64,000 nt of DNA from Enterovirga aerilata. Its GTDB lineage: Bacteria > Pseudomonadota > Alphaproteobacteria > Rhizobiales > Beijerinckiaceae. Position 1 is the first letter of the stretch. Each line of letters begins with the position of its first letter. The notes below the pieces were generated by a model, which saw only the letters and a list, made by a program, of their open reading frames with translations, was not told where the DNA came from and searched no databases. The stretch is taken from assembly GCF_013044135.1 (NCBI RefSeq), contig NZ_JABEPP010000002.1, positions 496,001-560,000 of the forward strand. The letters run 5' to 3'. The translations under genes and the position numbers were made by a program. This document shows positions 23,374 to 34,908 of this stretch, one piece after another.

Positions 23374-24582
23374 TCAAATGCCCCGCCGCACCGTCCCGTC
23401 GGAAAGTGCGAGGATTGCGTCGCCATCGGCGGCCTCCGATCGGCACGACGCTCTCGGTCCGGGTGGTGCGCCGCGGATCCAATCGGCCTTCACCGACGCG
23501 ATGTGGTCGGACAGGCGCCCTTCCTCTATCGCCTTGCGAAGACCCGCCATCAAGTCCTGGTAATACCAGATGTTAGCCCAAGTCAGCAGCACCATGCCCA
23601 GGATCTCGCCCGCGCGGACGAGATGGTGGAGATAGGCCCGGGAATAGGTGTTCGCGGCCGGGCAGGCCGAAGCCGGGTCGAGCGGGCGCGGATCGTCCGC
23701 ATGGACGGCGTTGCGCAGATTCAGCCGGCCGTAGCGGGTATAGGCTTGGCCGTGGCGGCCGGCCCGGGTCGGCATCACGCAGTCGAACATATCGACGCCG
23801 CGCCGGACTGCCTCGACGATGTCGTCGGGCGTGCCGACACCCATGAGATAGCGCGGCTTCGCCGCAGGCAGGTGCGGCATCACGGCCTCGATCATGCTCA
23901 GCATCACGGCCTGCGGCTCGCCGACCGCGAGCCCGCCGATGGCGTAGCCCTTTAGGTCCAGCCGGGTCAGCTCCCGCGCGCTCTCGACCCGCAGCCGCTC
24001 CACCGCGCCGCCCTGCACGATGCCGAACATCGCGCGTCCGGGCTGCTCGCCGAAGGCGACACGGCAGCGCTCGGCCCAGCGAAGCGAGAGATGCATCGCC
24101 TTTTCGGCGATCTCATCGGAGCAGGGCAGCTTCACGCATTCGTCGAGCTGCATCTGGATGTCGGAGCCGAGCAGTCCCTGGATCTCGATGGAGCGCTCGG
24201 GCGAGAGTTCGTGCCGCGATCCGTCGATATGCGACTGGAAGGTCACGCCGCGCTCGTCGATCTTCCGCAGCCCCGAAAGGGACATCACCTGAAAGCCGCC
24301 CGAATCGGTGAGGATCGGCCGCTCCCAGTTCATCATCCGGTGCAGTCCGCCGAGCCGCGCCACGCGCTCGGCGCCGGGGCGGAGCATCAGGTGGTAGGTG
24401 TTGCCGAGCACGATGTCCGCGCCTGCCTGCCGGACCTGCTCGGGCAGCATCGCCTTGACGGTTCCCGCCGTGCCGACGGGCATGAAGGCGGGCGTGCGGA
24501 TCTCGCCGCGCGGGGTCGCGATCGTGCCTCTGCGGGCCTCTCCGTCGGTCGCGGAGACTGCGAAGGAGAACGCATCCGTCAC
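23374..24582 (-). CDS. tgt: tRNA-guanine transglycosylase (queuosine synthesis)
   Basis: Exchanges guanine-34 for preQ1 in tRNAs with GUN anticodons. 402 residues with a slightly long C-terminus. The catalytic [11 protein letters not shown] (Asp93), IVQGG and GGLAVGE substrate loops, and the nucleophile region [15 protein letters not shown] are all present. The zinc site is degenerate: [16 protein letters not shown] stands where most bacterial Tgt proteins have C-x-C-x2-C before YSRAYLHH, leaving one of three cysteines. GTG start, overlapping the queA stop by four bases (GTGA), so translationally coupled. Confidence 0.93.
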   Translation of the reverse strand: MTDAFSFAVSATDGEARRGTIATPRGEIRTPAFMPVGTAGTVKAMLPEQVRQAGADIVLGNTYHLMLRPGAERVARLGGLHRMMNWERPILTDSGGFQVMSLSGLRKIDERGVTFQSHIDGSRHELSPERSIEIQGLLGSDIQMQLDECVKLPCSDEIAEKAMHLSLRWAERCRVAFGEQPGRAMFGIVQGGAVERLRVESARELTRLDLKGYAIGGLAVGEPQAVMLSMIEAVMPHLPAAKPRYLMGVGTPDDIVEAVRRGVDMFDCVMPTRAGRHGQAYTRYGRLNLRNAVHADDPRPLDPASACPAANTYSRAYLHHLVRAGEILGMVLLTWANIWYYQDLMAGLRKAIEEGRLSDHIASVKADWIRGAPPGPRASCRSEAADGDAILALSDGTVRRGI

Positions 24583-25658
24583 GCGCGCCGCTCCAGGAAG
24601 CATGCGTCGCCGTAGGAGTAGAACCGGTACCCGGCCGCGATCGCGTGCCGGTAGGCAGCCTGCATCCGCTCGAGCCCTGAAAAGGCGGAGACCAGCATGA
24701 ACAGGGTCGAGCGGGGCAGATGGAAGTTCGTCATCATGCAATCGACGGCCCGGAACCGGTATCCGGGCGTGATGAAGATGTCCGTCCAGCCTTGAAAGCC
24801 TGCGATCCTGTGATCCTGGCCTGCGGCGCTCTCCAGCAGCCGCAGCGATGTGGTCCCGACCGCCACGATGCGCCCGCCCCGCCTGCGGACCTCGTTCAGG
24901 GCCGCGGCGGTGACGTCGTCCACGCTGCCCCACTCCGCATGCATGCGGTGCTCTTCCGTGCGCTCGGCCTTCACCGGCAGGAAGGTGCCCGCGCCGACAT
25001 GGAGCGTGACCTTGTGCACGGCCACACCTTTCGCCTGCACTTGGGCCAGGAGCTCCGGCGTGAAATGCAGGCCCGCCGTGGGCGCGGCCACCGCGCCGTC
25101 CTCCTCCGCGAACATCGTCTGGTAGTCGGTCCGGTCCCGCTCGTCCGCGGGGCGCCGGCCGGCGATGTAGGGCGGCAGCGGAACCTCGCCGAGCGCCGCG
25201 ACCGCCTCGTCGAGAGCAGGACCCGAGAAGGCGAAACGCAAGGTGATCTCGCCCCCTTCGGTCTTTTCCTCAACTTCTGCATCAAGCTGGCCGAGAAAGC
25301 AGGCGATGCTCTCCGAGGCCTCGCCGAAGCGGATTCGCTCCCCGGCCTCGATGCGTTTGGCGGGTCTCGCGAAGGCCCGCCAGCGATCCGGGCCGAGACG
25401 CTGATGCAGCATGATCTCGATCCGCGCCGCATGGTCGCCGCGCACCCGGACCCCGCGCAGCCGGGCCGGAACGACCCTGGTGTCGTTGACGACGAGCGCG
25501 TCGCCGGGCCTCAGGAGGTCCGGCAGGTCGCGCACATTCAGGTTCCGGAACGGCCCTTCGGGCGGCACCACGAGAAGCCGCGCCGCCTCCCGCGGCTCCG
25601 CCGGCCGGAGCGCGATCAGCTCAGCCGGCAGCTCGAAATCGAACGCATCGACACGCAT
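24579..25658 (-). CDS. queA: S-adenosylmethionine:tRNA ribosyltransferase-isomerase
   Basis: Adds the cyclopentene epoxide precursor from SAM to preQ1 in tRNA, the step after Tgt. 359 residues of the normal length. Recognisable parts are the start [49 protein letters not shown], the [22 protein letters not shown] block and the C-terminal [34 protein letters not shown]. Overlaps the tgt start. Part of the gyrA-coaD-cyclophilin-queA-tgt run on the minus strand. Confidence 0.96.
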   Translation of the reverse strand: MRVDAFDFELPAELIALRPAEPREAARLLVVPPEGPFRNLNVRDLPDLLRPGDALVVNDTRVVPARLRGVRVRGDHAARIEIMLHQRLGPDRWRAFARPAKRIEAGERIRFGEASESIACFLGQLDAEVEEKTEGGEITLRFAFSGPALDEAVAALGEVPLPPYIAGRRPADERDRTDYQTMFAEEDGAVAAPTAGLHFTPELLAQVQAKGVAVHKVTLHVGAGTFLPVKAERTEEHRMHAEWGSVDDVTAAALNEVRRRGGRIVAVGTTSLRLLESAAGQDHRIAGFQGWTDIFITPGYRFRAVDCMMTNFHLPRSTLFMLVSAFSGLERMQAAYRHAIAAGYRFYSYGDACFLERRA

Positions 25659-25709
25659 GGTTCCGGCGCGGCGGACGAAGCCGCGCCGTACTCCTTCTGC
25701 CCGATGAGA

Positions 25710-26177
25710 TCAGGCTGCGTCGGCCATCACGCGCATGGAGGTGATGCGGTCCGGGTCGCGGACGGGCTCGCCGCGCTTGATCTTGTCGATATTCTCCATG
25801 CCCTCGGTCACCTTGCCCCAGACCGTGTATTGGCGATCGAGGAAGCGGGCGTCGTCGAAGCAGATGAAGAACTGCGAATTGGCGGAGTTCGGGTTGCTGG
25901 TCCGCGCCATGGAGCAGATTCCGCGGACATGCGGCTCGGCGTTGAACTCGGCCTTGAGGTCTGGGAGGTCCGACCCTCCGGTGCCGGTGCCGGTCGGATC
26001 GCCGCTCTGGGCCATGAACCCGTCGATGACGCGGTGGAACGGCACGCCGTCGTAGAAGCCCTGGCGGGCGAGAGTCTTGATGCGCTCGACATGGTTCGGG
26101 GCAAGATCGGGACGGAGCTCGATCACCACCCTGCCCTTGGTCGTCTCGAGGACGAGCGTGTTCTCCGGGTCGGCCAT
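25710..26177 (-). CDS. ppiB: Cytoplasmic cyclophilin-type peptidyl-prolyl isomerase
   Basis: 155-residue cyclophilin without signal peptide, catalysing cis-trans isomerisation of Xaa-Pro bonds. The active-site FHRVIDGFMAQSGD (Arg, Phe, Met, Gln) and the SMARTSNPNSANSQFFIC block are intact. The substrate-pocket Trp found in human cyclophilin A is not evident, as is usual in bacterial PpiB. Lies 13 bases after the signal-peptide-bearing paralogue, in the same operon. Confidence 0.93.
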   Translation of the reverse strand: MADPENTLVLETTKGRVVIELRPDLAPNHVERIKTLARQGFYDGVPFHRVIDGFMAQSGDPTGTGTGGSDLPDLKAEFNAEPHVRGICSMARTSNPNSANSQFFICFDDARFLDRQYTVWGKVTEGMENIDKIKRGEPVRDPDRITSMRVMADAA

Positions 26178-26190
26178 GGATAGTGTCCTT

Positions 26191-26751
26191 CTATACGTCC
26201 GCTGCGAGGCGCATGCGGACGATCTTGTCGGGGTTGCTCACGGCGCCGTTGCTGGCCCGGTCGCCCTTCTTGATCCTGTCGAGCACGTCGAGGCCCGACG
26301 TGACCTCGCCGACGACGGTGTACTGGTTGTTGAGGAAGCCTGCATCGCCGAAGCAGATGAAGAATTGCGAGTTCGCCGAATTCGGGTCGGACGAGCGGGC
26401 CATTCCGACCGTGCCCCGCTTGAAGGGAGTGGAAGTGAACTCGGCGGGGATATTCGGCAGGTCCGACCCACCCGTTCCGTTCCCCTTCGGGTCGCCCGTC
26501 TGGGCCATGAACCCGTCGATGACACGGTGGAAGCTCAGCCCGTCGTAGAAGCCGCGCTTCACGAGGGTCTTGATTTGCGCCACGTGCTTGGGGGCAAGGT
26601 CCGGCCGCAGGCGGATCGTGATCCGGCCGTCCTTGGTCTCCAGATAGACCGTGTTCTGCGGGTCGGCCGCGCCCTGCGCCAGGGCCGGCGCAGCGAGCGC
26701 TCCGACGACCAGGGCCGCAGCGCCGCGGCGGGTGAGATTGCGTCCCGTCAT
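26191..26751 (-). CDS. Exported cyclophilin-type peptidyl-prolyl isomerase
   Basis: 186 residues: an N-terminal signal (about 1-25, ending APALAQ) followed by a full cyclophilin domain with FHRVIDGFMAQTGD and GMARSSDPNSANSQFFIC. The signal contains an RR pair in NLTRRGAAAL followed by a moderately hydrophobic stretch, so Tat export is possible though Sec is not excluded. Nearly identical core motifs to the downstream ppiB point to a tandem duplication with one copy exported. Likely periplasmic folding factor. Between coaD and ppiB. Confidence 0.92.
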   Translation of the reverse strand: MTGRNLTRRGAAALVVGALAAPALAQGAADPQNTVYLETKDGRITIRLRPDLAPKHVAQIKTLVKRGFYDGLSFHRVIDGFMAQTGDPKGNGTGGSDLPNIPAEFTSTPFKRGTVGMARSSDPNSANSQFFICFGDAGFLNNQYTVVGEVTSGLDVLDRIKKGDRASNGAVSNPDKIVRMRLAADV

Positions 26752-26780
26752 TCCGTGATCCCGTGATCCTGGGTTGAGGC

Positions 26781-27284
26781 TCAGCGGCGGCTCTGAAACC
26801 TGGCCTCGATGCGCCGGGCCACGCCCGGCGGCACGAAGGCGGAGACGTCGCCACCCATCTGCGCCACCTGCCGTACGAGAGTGGCCGTGATGGGGCGGAC
26901 GGCAGGCGAAGCCGGGACGAAGACCGTATGGATGTCGGGCGCCATCGTCTCGTTCATGGCGCCCATCTGCATCTCGTAATCGAGATCGGTGCCGTCACGC
27001 AGGCCGCGCACGATGATCGTGGCCCCATGCCGGCGCGCGGCTTCGATAGCAAGACCGCTGAAGGTCGCGACCTCGAACTCGGCGCCTGCTTCTTCGACCG
27101 CAGGAGCGCAGGCCTCGCGCAGCATCTCGAGCCGCTCCTCGACCGTGAAGATCGGCGTCTTGGAGGAGTGGATTCCCGCCGCGACGACGACCTTGTCGGC
27201 GATGCGCGCGGCGCGGCGCACCACGTCGAGATGGCCGTTCGTGACCGGGTCGAAGGTGCCGGTATAGAGTGCTGTGCGCGGCAT
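26781..27284 (-). CDS. coaD: Phosphopantetheine adenylyltransferase
   Basis: Fourth step of coenzyme A synthesis: 4'-phosphopantetheine + ATP to dephospho-CoA. 167 residues, standard length. The nucleotidyltransferase signature [13 protein letters not shown] (TxGH), the [29 protein letters not shown]-type core (Arg in VRGLRDGTD) and the C-terminal STLVRQVA-like [17 protein letters not shown] are visible. Located between gyrA and the cyclophilins, as in many Hyphomicrobiales. A long perfect hairpin separates it from gyrA. Confidence 0.96.
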   Translation of the reverse strand: MPRTALYTGTFDPVTNGHLDVVRRAARIADKVVVAAGIHSSKTPIFTVEERLEMLREACAPAVEEAGAEFEVATFSGLAIEAARRHGATIIVRGLRDGTDLDYEMQMGAMNETMAPDIHTVFVPASPAVRPITATLVRQVAQMGGDVSAFVPPGVARRIEARFQSRR

Positions 27285-27307
27285 GGGCTTGCGCGTTAGC
27301 GGCTCCC

Positions 27308-27333
27308 CCGAAAGCGGGCAAGCCCGCTTTCGG
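27308..27333. repeat. Perfect inverted repeat between gyrA and coaD
   Basis: CCGAAAGCGGGC and GCCCGCTTTCGG form 12-base arms around two bases in the 64-base gap. It lies just after the gyrA stop. No T-run follows on the minus strand, so it is not a classical rho-independent terminator; an mRNA processing or partial attenuation structure is possible. Confidence 0.7.
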
Positions 27334-27348
27334 ACCTCCGCGGTCCCG

Positions 27349-30147
<2,799 letters not shown>

Positions 30148-30332
30148 AAGGTCGTGTCCGATTTCCGCTTGCGCGCGTTAGCCGATCCGGGACCGGACGG
30201 CCACCGCCGGACCATGTCCGCCCACAGGTCCAAGCGCAATTTCCGTAAGGTAGGCCAACGCCTTGGGCTCGACCTCATATGGGAACCCGGACAGCCTCCG
30301 GCAACGAGCCAGGCTCAGCCTGGAAGCCCGAA

Positions 30333-31457
30333 TCAGCTCAGGCGCCGCAGCAGGTTCGTCATCAGGGCCATCCGGGGCCGAACGGAGGAGATGAGGCCGT
30401 ATTCCGCGAGCGTATGCGCGCCGTCACCGTCGATCCCGAGGCCGTCCAGGGTGGCGCCCCCCAGCGCGGCCGTGAAATTGCCGTCCGAGCCGCCCCCCGT
30501 CCGCGGAACCTGACCGAGATCGAAGCCCAGCTCGGCTGCGATCTCGCGCGCCCGCCCGTACAGGCGAGCCGTCTCGGATGAGCACTCGTAGGGCGGGCGG
30601 TTCATGCCCCCGCTCACCTGAACCCGCATATCCGGGTCGACGGGTCGGAGGGCCCGGATCTTCTCTCCGTAGAGCTCGCCGTCCGCGGCCGTGACCACCC
30701 TGAGATCGACCGTAAAGCGGCAGCGCTGGGGCACGACGTTCTCCGCCGTGCCGCCCGCGACCGTCCCGACATTCGTCGTCACGCCACGCTCGTAATCGGT
30801 CAGGGCCTCGACCGCGAGGATCTGGTGCGCCGCCTCGCGGATCGCGCTGCGCCCGTCCGGGTGCCGGCTGCCCGCATGTGCTGGGCGGCCCTCGATCTCG
30901 ACCGTGAAGCGCCCGACGCCCTTGCGCGCCGTGACCACCTTGCCGCCGTCGCGCGCCGGCTCCGTCACGAGGACATAGGCCGCCTTTCGCCCGAGATCCT
31001 CGATCAGCGAGCGGGTGGTCGGGGAGCCGATCTCCTCGTCCGGGGTGAACAGGAAGGTCAGGGGCAGCCGCGCAGAGGCCTCGCGCGCAACCTCCCTGAA
31101 TGCCTGGAAGGCGAGCCAGGCGCCGCCCTTCATGTCGTACACGCCCGGCCCGTAGAGGCGGTCGCCCTCGACCCGGATCGGCAGGTCGCGCGCGAGGGTC
31201 CCGACCGGATGGACGGTGTCGAGATGGGAGAGGATCAGTATCCCGCGATCCCCGGTCCGCGGGCCCGCCCGGAGCAGGAGGCTGTCGCCGAGCCCGTCCC
31301 GACCCGCAATGCGTTCGGCCGCTATCGCGGCCGCGCCGGCCTCCGCGGCCACGAGATCCATGGCGCGGTTCACGCCCGCCGCATCGTGGGTCGGGCTCTC
31401 GATCGCAGCCCAGACCGAGATGCCAGCGACCGCTGCCGCATGGTCCGTCGGAAGCAA
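30333..31457 (-). CDS. M20-family metallopeptidase (carboxypeptidase G2/ArgE-like)
   Basis: 374 residues with the two-zinc M20 centre: SHLDTVHP (His/Asp), GVYDMKGG (bridging Asp), TPDEEIGS (catalytic Glu and ligand Glu), and the late HTLAEYG His. The lid domain contains RKGVGRFTVEIEGRPAHAGSRHPDGRSA, and GGGSDGNFTAALG is typical of glutamate carboxypeptidases that release C-terminal Glu or aminobenzoyl-Glu. Substrate unproven. It begins 16 bases downstream of ssb on the same strand, a position that suggests read-through from the ssb promoter. Confidence 0.88.
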   Translation of the reverse strand: MLPTDHAAAVAGISVWAAIESPTHDAAGVNRAMDLVAAEAGAAAIAAERIAGRDGLGDSLLLRAGPRTGDRGILILSHLDTVHPVGTLARDLPIRVEGDRLYGPGVYDMKGGAWLAFQAFREVAREASARLPLTFLFTPDEEIGSPTTRSLIEDLGRKAAYVLVTEPARDGGKVVTARKGVGRFTVEIEGRPAHAGSRHPDGRSAIREAAHQILAVEALTDYERGVTTNVGTVAGGTAENVVPQRCRFTVDLRVVTAADGELYGEKIRALRPVDPDMRVQVSGGMNRPPYECSSETARLYGRAREIAAELGFDLGQVPRTGGGSDGNFTAALGGATLDGLGIDGDGAHTLAEYGLISSVRPRMALMTNLLRRLS

Positions 31458-31473
31458 GGGGCGGAACCTTGGC

Positions 31474-32001
31474 CTAAAAAGGAATGTCGTCGTCGAGGTC
31501 GTTCGCGTAGCCGCCGCGCGAACCGCCGCCGCCCCCTCCCCCGCCGCCTGCCATGGCGGGCCGCTTCTCCATCGGCCCGGAGCGGCCGAACTCGCCGCCG
31601 CGGCTGACCTGGCCGGGCTCGTCGGCGTAATCCGACCCGGCTCCCCCCCCGCGGCTGTCCAGGATCGTCAGCTCGCCCCGGAAGCGCTGGAGCACGATCT
31701 CGGTCGTATATCTCTCCTGGCCGGACTGGTCCGTCCATTTGCGGGTCTGGAGCTGGCCCTCGACATAGACCTTCGAGCCCTTGCGCAGATACTGCTCGGC
31801 GACCCGGCCGAGATTCTCGTTGAAGATCACGACCGAGTGCCACTCGGTCTTCTCCTTGCGCTCGCCCGTGTTCTTGTCCTTCCAGGTCTCGGAGGTGGCG
31901 ATTCGCAGATTGACGACCGGGTCGCCGGATCCCATTCGGCGGACCTCCGGATCGCGGCCGAGATTGCCGACGAGGATGACCTTGTTGACGCTGCCGGCCA
32001 T
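31474..32001 (-). CDS. ssb: Single-stranded DNA-binding protein
   Basis: 175 residues. An OB-fold occupies about 1-112 ([71 protein letters not shown]). A Gly-rich flexible linker with a run of glycines follows, and the acidic tip DLDDDIPF ends the protein and recruits partner proteins. The promoter region contains a LexA box, as expected for an SOS-regulated ssb. Confidence 0.97.
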   Translation of the reverse strand: MAGSVNKVILVGNLGRDPEVRRMGSGDPVVNLRIATSETWKDKNTGERKEKTEWHSVVIFNENLGRVAEQYLRKGSKVYVEGQLQTRKWTDQSGQERYTTEIVLQRFRGELTILDSRGGGAGSDYADEPGQVSRGGEFGRSGPMEKRPAMAGGGGGGGGGSRGGYANDLDDDIPF

Positions 32002-32095
32002 GACACACCACCTTTCCTGACCTTGAGCCTTATCTGCCCAAGCCGTTCCGCGAACAAGCCGGAACAGCCGCCGCCCACAGGCGCTTTAGCAGAAA

Positions 32096-32110
32096 GTTCT
32101 CAGTTTGTTC
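32096..32110. promoter_or_regulatory. Alphaproteobacterial LexA (SOS) box upstream of ssb
   Basis: GTTC-TCAGTTT-GTTC is an exact match to GTTC-N7-GTTC, the direct-repeat operator of alphaproteobacterial LexA. It lies about 95 bases before the ssb start codon, just downstream of the TTGACA promoter, where bound LexA would block transcription. A further GAAC half-site follows directly (GTTCTAATGAAC). Confidence 0.8.
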
Positions 32111-32114
32111 TAAT

Positions 32115-32143
32115 GAACATGCAGATGTGCGGCACCGTGTCAA
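32115..32143 (-). promoter_or_regulatory. Probable ssb promoter
   Basis: On the minus strand a consensus -35 TTGACA is followed after 17 bases by ATGTTC, a weak -10 that overlaps the LexA half-sites. Its position before the LexA box and ssb makes it the likely SOS-controlled promoter; the -10 assignment is uncertain by a base or two. Confidence 0.5.
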
Positions 32144-32238
32144 GCCTATGACGATGTCCCAAGCTGGAACATCGGAACGGCCGCGCCCGTTCACCCGGCA
32201 ACCATCGCGCCGCTGGCGCTCCGGATTCGGGTGTCGAG

Positions 32239-32319
32239 ATGCCGAACTTCATCGTCTGCTTCGTTCTGGGCGTGATCGCCCCGCTCGCGAGCGTCGGCTG
32301 GCTGATCGCCTATCACTGA
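32239..32319 (+). CDS. Very small single-helix membrane peptide
   Basis: 26 residues: MPNFIVCFVLGVIAPLASV continuing to a short WLIAYH tail, essentially one transmembrane helix. The reading frame is clean but the ribosome binding site is weak and codon bias cannot be judged over so few codons. It lies between the ssb promoter and the 3' end of cysS. A second peptide of the same size and style lies at 36.4 kb. May be real; no family recognised. Confidence 0.35.
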   Translation: MPNFIVCFVLGVIAPLASVGWLIAYH

Positions 32320-32340
32320 GGGAGGTGCGGCGCGGCGCCA

Positions 32341-33720
32341 TCAGGGCCGGGCGACCTCCCAGGTCGTCGTCCCGTCCTTGTTGTCCTTGAGCAGCACGCC
32401 CATCGCCTTCAGCTCGTCGCGAATGCGGTCGGACTCGGCCCAGTTCTTCGCGGCCCGCGCAGCGAGGCGACGCTTGATCTTCTCCTGAACCGCCGCCGCA
32501 TCGATCTCAGCGGCCTTCGGATTCTCGAGCTCTCCGCGGAAGCCGAGGGCCCGCAGCGTCGGCCACAGGAGGCTCTCCGAATCCCGCTCCAGTTCGTGCA
32601 GCTCGACAATCGCCTTGGGCGTGTTCAGGTCATCGAGCAGCGCATCGAGCACGCTCGGTGCGAACCGTTCATCCGGTGCCGCCGGCTCAAGCCCCGCCCT
32701 TCCCCGCCATGACGCGAGCGTCTTCCAGCTCTCCTCCAGCCCGCGCACGGTCCAGTCGATCGGCTGGCGGTAATGCGTCTTCAGCATGTTGAGGCGGATC
32801 ACCTCGCCCGGCCAGTCGCGCAGGGCATCCCGGATCGTCACGAAGTTGCCGAGCGACTTCGACATCTTGTCGCCCTCGACCTGCAGGAAGCCGTTATGCA
32901 GCCAGTAATTGGCCATCACGGGCGTGCCGAAGCAGCAGCGCGACTGCGCGATTTCGTTCTCGTGATGCGGGAAGATGAGGTCGAGCCCGCCGGCATGGAT
33001 GTCGAAAGTCTCGCCAAGATGTTTCCAGGACATCGCGGAGCACTCGATGTGCCAGCCAGGCCGGCCCGGTGCCGCGATGCCGGCCGGCGAGGGCCATGAC
33101 GGCTCGCCCGCCTTCGACGGCTTCCAGAGAACGAAATCAAGCGGCGAGCGCTTGTAGGGCGCCACGTCGACGCGCGCGCCAGCCTCCATCTCGTCGAGCG
33201 GACGCTTCGAGAGCGAGCCGTAATCCGGCATGGAGGGCACGTCGAACAGAACGTGGTCCTCCGCCACATAGGCATGGCCCGAGGCGACGAGCCGCTCGAT
33301 TAGCCGCCGCATCTCCTCGACATGGTCGGTCGCGCGCGGCTCGACCATCCGGGGCCGCTCGCCCGGGACGTTCACGTCCTCCGGCATAAGCACGCCGAGC
33401 GCCCGGATGTCCTCGTGGAACTGCGCAAGGGTACCGTCCGTGAGCTCGCGGATGGAGATTCCGCGCTCGGCCGCCCGAGCATTGATCTTGTCGTCCACGT
33501 CCGTGACGTTGCGGACATACGTGACGTGCCCGGGCCCGTAGAGGTGCCGCAGCAGCCGGAACAGCAGGTCGAAGACGATGATCGGCCGGGCGTTTCCGAT
33601 ATGGGCGAAGTCGTAGACGGTCGGGCCGCAGACATACATCCGCACATTTGCCGGATCGATCGGCCGGAACTCCTCCTTCCGGCGCGTCAGCGTGTTCGTC
33701 AGCCTGAGCGGCGCGGTCAT
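32341..33720 (-). CDS. cysS: Cysteinyl-tRNA synthetase
   Basis: 459 residues, class I synthetase. The HIGH motif is HIGN in [18 protein letters not shown], with the first zinc cysteine just before it; [30 protein letters not shown] gives the other zinc ligands; KMSKS is in [11 protein letters not shown]. The C-terminal helical domain is present ([21 protein letters not shown]). The ATG ([18 protein letters not shown]) is standard; longer in-frame sequence upstream is not family-like. Confidence 0.96.
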   Translation of the reverse strand: MTAPLRLTNTLTRRKEEFRPIDPANVRMYVCGPTVYDFAHIGNARPIIVFDLLFRLLRHLYGPGHVTYVRNVTDVDDKINARAAERGISIRELTDGTLAQFHEDIRALGVLMPEDVNVPGERPRMVEPRATDHVEEMRRLIERLVASGHAYVAEDHVLFDVPSMPDYGSLSKRPLDEMEAGARVDVAPYKRSPLDFVLWKPSKAGEPSWPSPAGIAAPGRPGWHIECSAMSWKHLGETFDIHAGGLDLIFPHHENEIAQSRCCFGTPVMANYWLHNGFLQVEGDKMSKSLGNFVTIRDALRDWPGEVIRLNMLKTHYRQPIDWTVRGLEESWKTLASWRGRAGLEPAAPDERFAPSVLDALLDDLNTPKAIVELHELERDSESLLWPTLRALGFRGELENPKAAEIDAAAVQEKIKRRLAARAAKNWAESDRIRDELKAMGVLLKDNKDGTTTWEVARP

Positions 33721-33978
33721 TCTACAGGAACTCCGACAACTCCCCTGCCCCACCGTGCGAGCCGGCGCATTGCGGTGCAATACGGCAACAGCCGCCGAGG
33801 GATCGTGGCCAGGAGGGGTGCCGCGCATTGCCGGTCGGGGCCGAATCCGTCAAGAGCGGCGGCTCGCGGCTGCCTTTAGGTGTGGCTGCGCACCTCCGCC
33901 CAGCGGTCCGCCACTTAAAGCTTTCTTCACGGCCGACGGCCAAAAGTTTGACACAAATGCGGCCGGTCGGCCCAGAGG

Positions 33979-34314
33979 ATGTTCACGATGCGTCGCAGGT
34001 TCGCCATGCTCGGGCTGGTCGCTTCCGTGCTGGGCGGAGCTACGCTCCTGGACATGCCTGCGGTCGTCTCCGGCGAAGCGCCCCTCAGCGCCACCTTCGT
34101 CATCCCGGCCGACGACAGCTACGGCGTGGCCGAGTGCACTACGCCCGCCTGCGGCAAGGTGGTGGCCGACCAGTGGTGCGCGGCGCAGGGCTACACCCGC
34201 GCGATCACCTTCGGCGAGGCCGACCCGACGGAGGTGACAGGCTCGATCAAGGCCCGCCTGGCCCGTTCGAGCCTGCCCGAGAACCGCCCGATCTCGATCA
34301 CCTGCGGCCGCTGA
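33979..34314 (+). CDS. Small secreted hypothetical protein
   Basis: 111 residues with a signal peptide (MFTMRRRFAMLGLVASVLGG, positive N-region and hydrophobic core). The mature protein has four cysteines: VAECTTPACGKVVADQWCAAQG and the near-terminal SITCGR, which could form two disulfides. No family recognised. Preceded by a 258-base gap divergent from cysS that should hold promoters for both. Convergent with creA, with a hairpin between the stops. Confidence 0.7.
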   Translation: MFTMRRRFAMLGLVASVLGGATLLDMPAVVSGEAPLSATFVIPADDSYGVAECTTPACGKVVADQWCAAQGYTRAITFGEADPTEVTGSIKARLARSSLPENRPISITCGR

Positions 34315-34316
34315 AG

Positions 34317-34339
34317 GCGGGCGCGGAAGGGGCGCCCGC
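34317..34339. terminator. Hairpin between two convergent genes
   Basis: GCGGGCGC and GCGCCCGC arms (8 bases) around a 7-base loop, placed exactly between the stop codons of the convergent secreted-protein and creA genes. No T-run, so termination efficiency is uncertain; it may serve both directions. Confidence 0.45.
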
Positions 34340-34855
34340 TCAGCCCTTCACGAATTCGCCGCAGCGCTGCGTGTCGGTCTGCTGCCCCCAGGGCATGATC
34401 GGCACGGTCGAGGTGGAGTTCTGCGGCGAGCCCTCGATCACCCGGTCCGAATAGACGAGGTAGACGAGCACGTTGCGTTTGGCGTCGCAGCCGCGCACGA
34501 TCTGCATCTTCTTGAAGACCAGCGAGCGGCGCTCGCTGAACACGACATCGCCCTGCTCGAATTTCGACTTGAAGCGGATCGGCCCGACCTGGCGGCAGGC
34601 GAGCGAGATCTCGGACCGCTCCTCGGCCAGGCCGAGCGTCCCCTTCACGCCTCCCTTCTCCGGCACGGTGTAGTGACAGGCGACGCCCTCCACCTCCGGA
34701 TCGTCGATGCCGTAGACCGCGAGCTTGTCGTTCGGCGTCAGCGCGCGCCAGACGGTCGACTTCTTGAATATCTCGTCGGGACCTTCGGCCGAGGCCGTGC
34801 CGATGGCCAGCACCGCCGCAAGCCCCACCACGATCCCCGCAACCCAGTGCCGCAT
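34340..34855 (-). CDS. creA: CreA family periplasmic protein
   Basis: 171 residues with a cleavable signal peptide (about 1-23, ending TASA) and a single CreA domain. The domain shows the conserved WRALTPNDKLAVYGIDDPEVEGVACHYT start, the LACRQVGPI cysteine region, SLVFKKMQIVRGCDAKRNVLVYLVYSDRVIEGSPQNS-type middle and the QQTDTQRCGEFV end. CreA is widespread but its role is unknown. Upstream of it on the same strand is gltX. Confidence 0.93.
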   Translation of the reverse strand: MRHWVAGIVVGLAAVLAIGTASAEGPDEIFKKSTVWRALTPNDKLAVYGIDDPEVEGVACHYTVPEKGGVKGTLGLAEERSEISLACRQVGPIRFKSKFEQGDVVFSERRSLVFKKMQIVRGCDAKRNVLVYLVYSDRVIEGSPQNSTSTVPIMPWGQQTDTQRCGEFVKG

Positions 34856-34908
34856 CGCGTCCTCCTCAGCGAGAGAAATATGGGATCGGTGGCCAAGCTT
34901 CGCGAGTG

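Noticed and set aside
25710-26751. Tandem cyclophilins as a novel system
   Set aside because: A cytoplasmic plus exported cyclophilin next to coaD and queA is, to my knowledge, ordinary in Hyphomicrobiales; it is annotated but not unusual.
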